Part shown: piece after piece, positions 5,633 through 8,991 of the stretch
Layout: each line of letters opens with the position of its first letter
How positions within the stretch are numbered: the stretch's first letter is position 1
DNA from: Oscillospiraceae bacterium
GTDB lineage: Bacteria > Bacillota > Clostridia > Oscillospirales > Oscillospiraceae
Direction of reading: 5' to 3'
Assembly: GCA_016296235.1 (NCBI GenBank)
Contig: JAEDJR010000076.1
Location: forward strand, 1 to 8,991
DNA: 8,991 nt
The notes under the pieces: generated by a model
What the model saw: only the letters and a program-made list of their open reading frames with translations
Told to the model about the DNA's origin: nothing
Database searches by the model: none
Made by a program: the position numbers and the translations under genes

Positions 5633-7921
5633 ATGAGCGCCAGCGTAGGCAATCGTGTTCTTCGCGTGGATGCGTATGACAAGGCCACCGGCCGTGCCAA
5701 GTATACGGACGACCTGTGTGACCGCAGCGCTCTCATTGCCAAGGTGGTCCACTCTACCATCGGCAACGGACTGGTCAAATCCATCGATACCTCGGCTGCA
5801 GAGCAGATTCCCGGTGTGGTGAAAATCCTCACCTGCTTCGACGTGCCTTCCCACCCGTTCCCCACGGCGGGCCACCCCTGGAGCACCGATCCCCATCACC
5901 AGGATGTGGCGGACCGCCATCTGCTGAACCGGCGGGTCCGGTACTACGGGGACGACGTCGCCGCTGTCATTGCGGAAAATGAAGTGGCCGCCAGCCAGGC
6001 CGTCCGGGCCATCCTGGTGGAATATGAGGAATACCCGGTGATGCTGGACGTCTTTGACGCCATGAAAGAGGACGCCTGCCAGCTCCACGAGGAATTCCCC
6101 GGCAACATTCTGGCCCACAGCCAGATCCGCACCGGCGACTATGAAGCCGCCAGCCGGGAGCCGGGACTGATCCGTGTGGAGGGCTGGTATGACACGCCCA
6201 CGGTGCAGCACTGCCACATTGAAAACCACATCTGCACGGCCCATATGGAGGCAGGCCGCATCGTCATCACCTCCTCCACCCAGATCCCGCACATTGTCCG
6301 CCGCTGCGTGGGCCAGGCGCTGGGCATTCCCTGGGGCAAGGTTCGGGTCATCAAGCCCTACATCGGCGGCGGCTTCGGCAACAAGCAGGACGCCCTCTAT
6401 GAGCCCCTGTGTGCCTGGCTTACCACCCAGGTGGGCGGCCGGCTGGTGAAGCTGGATTGCAGCCGGGAGGAAACCTTCGTTTCCAACCGCGTCCGTCATG
6501 CCATCCGCACCCACATCATCTCCTGGGTCCGGCCCGACGGCTCCTTTGCCGCCCGGAAAATCCAGTGCTACGCCAACCAGGGCGCCTACGCCTCCCACGG
6601 TCACGGCGTGGCCGCCAAGGGCATGAACTGCTTCCCGCAGCTGTACCCCTGCGCCAATGTGGAGGGCGACGCCTGGACGGTCTACACCAACCGCCCGGTG
6701 GCCGGCGCCATGCGCGGCTACGGCATCCCCCAGGCCATGTTCGCCGGAGAAAGCCACATCGACGACATTGCATGCGCCCTTGGCATTGCGCCTCTGGAAT
6801 ACCGCAGGCGCTTCCTCATGCCCCAGGGCTATGTGGACGGCTTCTCCAAAAACGAGAACTACTTCGACACCTTCAACCAGGTGCTGGAAAAAGGCGAAGC
6901 CTATCTGGACTACCAGCGCAAATATCAGGAATATCAGAATCAGACCGGCCCCATCCGCCGCGGCGTGGGCTGCGCCGTGTTCTGGTACAACACCGCCGTA
7001 TGGCCCATTTCCCTGGAATCCAGCTCCTGCCGGATGATTCTCAACCAGGACGGCTCCATCCAGGTGCAGACCGGTGAGACGGAGATCGGCCAGGGCTGTG
7101 ACACGGCCTACAGCCAGATGGCGGCAGACGCCGTGGGCGTTCCCGTGGAGGACGTGCATCTGGTGTCCACCCAGGACACCGACGTGACCCCCTTCGGCAC
7201 CGGCGCCTACGCTTCCCGCCAGACCTACATCGGCGGCTTCTCCATCGCCCAGACCGGCGCCATGCTCAAGGAGCGCATCCTGCGCTACGCCCAGGAGGTG
7301 ACCCGCCAGGCCTACTGCCTGCTGGATCTGGTGGACGGCAAAATCGTCCGCGTCTCCGACGGCCGTGTGCTCATGACCCTGGGCGAGCTGGCCACGGAGG
7401 CCCTCTACAGCCTGACAAACTCCCAGCACATCACGGCTGAAAGCACCTATCAGATCAAAAACAACGCCTATTCCTTCGGCTGCAGCTTTGCGGAGGTGGA
7501 GGTGGACATCCCCCTGTGCAAGGTGAAGCTGCTGAATCTGGTCAACGTCCACGACTGCGGCACCCTCATCAACCCGGCTCTGGCCGAGGCACAGGTGCAC
7601 GGCGGCATGTCCATGGCCATTGGCTACGGCCTGTCCGAGGAGCTGAAGTTCGATCCCAAAACCGGGCGGGCGCTGAACAACAACCTGCTGGACTACAAGC
7701 TCTCCACCTTTATGGATCACCCCCACCTGGAGGCCCAGTTTGTGGAGAACCCCGAGCCCACCAGTCCCTACGGCACCAAGGCCCTGGGCGAACCGCCGGC
7801 CTGCTCCGGCGCGCCGGCCATCCGCAACGCCATCCTCAACGCCACCGGCGTGGCCATTGACCGCTGTCCCATGACGCCCCATGTGCTGTTCGACCAGTTC
7901 CAGAAGGCTGGCCTGCTTTAA
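5633..7921 (+). CDS. xdhA: Xanthine dehydrogenase-family molybdopterin-binding catalytic subunit
   Basis: This 762-residue protein is similar from end to end to Escherichia coli XdhA (about 752 residues). The N-terminal aldehyde oxidase/xanthine dehydrogenase a/b hammerhead domain spans about 10-145 (KATGRAKYTDD at 17-27). The molybdopterin-binding domains follow: STQIPHIVRR (215-224), GGGFGNKQ (245-252), AMRGYGIPQ (359-367), GETEIGQG (481-488), QVHGGM (654-659) and KALGEPP (716-722). Glu720 is the catalytic base of the family. The family hydroxylates a purine or related heterocycle using water oxygen and passes electrons to the [2Fe-2S] and FAD subunits. At the position of the purine-contacting Glu802 of bovine xanthine oxidase this protein has Gln252, as E. 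coli XdhA does, so the true substrate may differ from xanthine. It is the first gene of xdhABC and the next ribosome site overlaps its stop. Family and subunit assignment are very sure; the substrate is not. Confidence 0.95.
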   Translation: MSASVGNRVLRVDAYDKATGRAKYTDDLCDRSALIAKVVHSTIGNGLVKSIDTSAAEQIPGVVKILTCFDVPSHPFPTAGHPWSTDPHHQDVADRHLLNRRVRYYGDDVAAVIAENEVAASQAVRAILVEYEEYPVMLDVFDAMKEDACQLHEEFPGNILAHSQIRTGDYEAASREPGLIRVEGWYDTPTVQHCHIENHICTAHMEAGRIVITSSTQIPHIVRRCVGQALGIPWGKVRVIKPYIGGGFGNKQDALYEPLCAWLTTQVGGRLVKLDCSREETFVSNRVRHAIRTHIISWVRPDGSFAARKIQCYANQGAYASHGHGVAAKGMNCFPQLYPCANVEGDAWTVYTNRPVAGAMRGYGIPQAMFAGESHIDDIACALGIAPLEYRRRFLMPQGYVDGFSKNENYFDTFNQVLEKGEAYLDYQRKYQEYQNQTGPIRRGVGCAVFWYNTAVWPISLESSSCRMILNQDGSIQVQTGETEIGQGCDTAYSQMAADAVGVPVEDVHLVSTQDTDVTPFGTGAYASRQTYIGGFSIAQTGAMLKERILRYAQEVTRQAYCLLDLVDGKIVRVSDGRVLMTLGELATEALYSLTNSQHITAESTYQIKNNAYSFGCSFAEVEVDIPLCKVKLLNLVNVHDCGTLINPALAEAQVHGGMSMAIGYGLSEELKFDPKTGRALNNNLLDYKLSTFMDHPHLEAQFVENPEPTSPYGTKALGEPPACSGAPAIRNAILNATGVAIDRCPMTPHVLFDQFQKAGLL

Positions 7922-7935
7922 GGAGGTACACAATC

Positions 7936-8817
7936 ATGTATGATATGGCAGCATTTTACGAGGCCGCCAGCGTGCAGGACGCGGTGGCCCTCCGGCTGGC
8001 CCATCCCGAAGCCCAGATTATCGCCGGCGGCACCGACGTTCTGGTGCAGATGCGCGAGGGCAAGCGGGCCGGAAAAGCTCTGATCTCCATCTACGGTCTC
8101 GATGACCTGCGGGGCGTGAAGCTGGAGGAGGACGGAACCATCCGCATCGGCTCCCTGACCAGCTTCTCCCACATCACCAGGGATCCCATCATTCAGAAGT
8201 ACATCAACGTTCTGGGCCAGGCCGTGGACATGGTGGGCGGCCCCCAGATCCGCAACGCCGGTACCATCGGCGGCAACACCTGCAACGGCGTGACCTCCGC
8301 CGATTCGGCCTCCACCCTCTTTGCCTGGGACGCGGTCATCGAGCTGACCGGCCGGAACGGCAAGCGGCTGGTGCCCATTTCCGAGTTCTACATCAAGGCC
8401 GGCACCGTGGATCTGAAGCCCGATGAGATTCAGACCGGCATCCTGATTCCCAAATCGTCCTACGAGGGCTATTGGGGTCACTACATCAAATACGCCATGC
8501 GGGAGGCCATGGACATTGCCACCACCGGCTGCTCCGTCAATGTGAAGCTGTCGGAAGACAAGAAAACCATCGCGGACGCCCGCATCGCCTACGGCGTGGC
8601 AGGTCCCGTTCCCATGCGGGCGCCCAGCGCCGAAGCGGCCGTCAAGGGCCAGCCTGTCAGCGGCGAAACCGTGGCTGCCTTCGGCGCCCGGGTTCTGGAC
8701 GACATCAACCCCCGGGATTCCTGGCGTGCCTCCAAGGCCTTCCGGCAGCACATCGCCGTGGAGCTGGCCAAGCGCTGCCTGACCGAATCCATCCGTCTTG
8801 CGGGAGGTGTGATCTGA
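7936..8817 (+). CDS. xdhB: Xanthine dehydrogenase-family FAD-binding subunit
   Basis: This 293-residue protein is the medium FAD subunit of molybdenum hydroxylases and closely resembles E. coli XdhB (about 292 residues). It takes electrons from the iron-sulfur subunit and passes them to NAD+ or another acceptor. FAD-binding motifs of the PCMH-type domain are IIAGGTDVLVQ (28-38) and GGPQIRNAGTIGGNTCNG (101-118), followed by SADS (121-124). The C-terminal CO dehydrogenase flavoprotein domain starts near 183 (YIKYAMREAMDIATTGC) and includes PRDSWRASKAFR (259-270). AGGAGGT at 7921-7927 lies 8 bases before the ATG and overlaps the xdhA stop. The TGA shares its last base with the ATG of xdhC, indicating translational coupling and matched subunit amounts. 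Confidence 0.95.
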   Translation: MYDMAAFYEAASVQDAVALRLAHPEAQIIAGGTDVLVQMREGKRAGKALISIYGLDDLRGVKLEEDGTIRIGSLTSFSHITRDPIIQKYINVLGQAVDMVGGPQIRNAGTIGGNTCNGVTSADSASTLFAWDAVIELTGRNGKRLVPISEFYIKAGTVDLKPDEIQTGILIPKSSYEGYWGHYIKYAMREAMDIATTGCSVNVKLSEDKKTIADARIAYGVAGPVPMRAPSAEAAVKGQPVSGETVAAFGARVLDDINPRDSWRASKAFRQHIAVELAKRCLTESIRLAGGVI

Positions 8818-8991
8818 TGGCACAGTTCAAAGAGATTCACTGTAACATCAACGGCAAGGACGTGGTGGCCGTGGTGGATGTGCGGGCCAGCCTGACCGAC
8901 ATGCTGCGCAACGATTTCCGGCTGACCTCCGTGAAAAAGGGCTGCGAGGTGGGCGAGTGCGGCGCCTGCAACGTCATCATCGACGGCGAGT
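8817..8991 (+). CDS. xdhC: Xanthine dehydrogenase-family [2Fe-2S] subunit; 3' end outside window
   Basis: The first 58 codons of the small iron-sulfur subunit are present (the family is usually about 150-170 residues with two [2Fe-2S] clusters). The N-terminal plant-ferredoxin-type domain shows the motif GCEVGECGAC, with Cys43, Cys48 and Cys51 as cluster ligands; the fourth ligand, about a dozen residues later, is beyond the window. The role is electron transfer from the molybdenum centre to FAD. The start at 8817 overlaps the xdhB stop by one base and has GGGAGG 9 bases upstream. The name follows the E. coli xdhABC order; in other species xdhC denotes a maturation factor, so the symbol should be read in that sense. 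Confidence 0.93.
   Translation, partial: MAQFKEIHCNINGKDVVAVVDVRASLTDMLRNDFRLTSVKKGCEVGECGACNVIIDGE

Noticed and set aside
5549..7933. 794-codon open frame on the minus strand opposite xdhA
   Set aside because: It mirrors the third-position bias of xdhA, has a His/Gly/Val/Leu-rich sequence and no recognisable domain; xdhA is end-to-end convincing.
7918..8823. 301-codon open frame on the minus strand opposite xdhB
   Set aside because: Antisense shadow of xdhB, without motifs or a plausible ribosome site.

Overview
This GC-rich window most likely comes from a spore-forming, acetogen-type Clostridium relative, such as a gut Oscillospiraceae-like lineage. An alpha/beta-type small acid-soluble spore protein gene indicates an endospore former. 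It sits between bacterial-type carbon monoxide dehydrogenase/acetyl-CoA synthase (CODH/ACS, Wood-Ljungdahl pathway) genes and a molybdenum hydroxylase operon. The taxonomic placement is inference from gene content and base composition.

Left part, minus strand (1-4433). Reading leftward from a near-consensus promoter at 4405-4433 come three small genes: a His/Cys-rich metal-binding protein, a CooT-family nickel protein and an unrecognised 75-residue protein. After a 167-bp gap with its own candidate promoter come cooC (nickel-insertion ATPase), acsD (corrinoid iron-sulfur protein small subunit) and acsC (large subunit). The acsC reading frame does not stop where AcsC normally ends. It runs through an Ala/Lys/Glu-rich linker into the start of an AcsE-type methyltetrahydrofolate:corrinoid methyltransferase domain, which is cut by the window edge. 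The methyl donor enzyme and the corrinoid acceptor subunit therefore appear fused in one polypeptide. This is the most notable feature of the window. The set reads as a methyl-branch module with a nickel supply module upstream for the CODH and ACS metal clusters.

Middle (4434-4862). A monocistronic spore protein gene on the plus strand has a candidate forespore (sigma-G-like) promoter and a strong intrinsic terminator.

Right part (4863-8991). mocA, for the cytidylyltransferase that finishes the molybdenum cofactor, is on the minus strand. It diverges from xdhA-xdhB-xdhC on the plus strand, which encode the molybdopterin, FAD and [2Fe-2S] subunits of a xanthine dehydrogenase-family hydroxylase; xdhC is cut by the window edge. 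The 188-bp divergent intergenic region holds a good promoter for mocA, an extended -10 promoter for xdhA and a 10-bp palindrome between them. The layout fits an enzyme and its cofactor-maturation factor being expressed together for purine or N-heterocycle hydroxylation.
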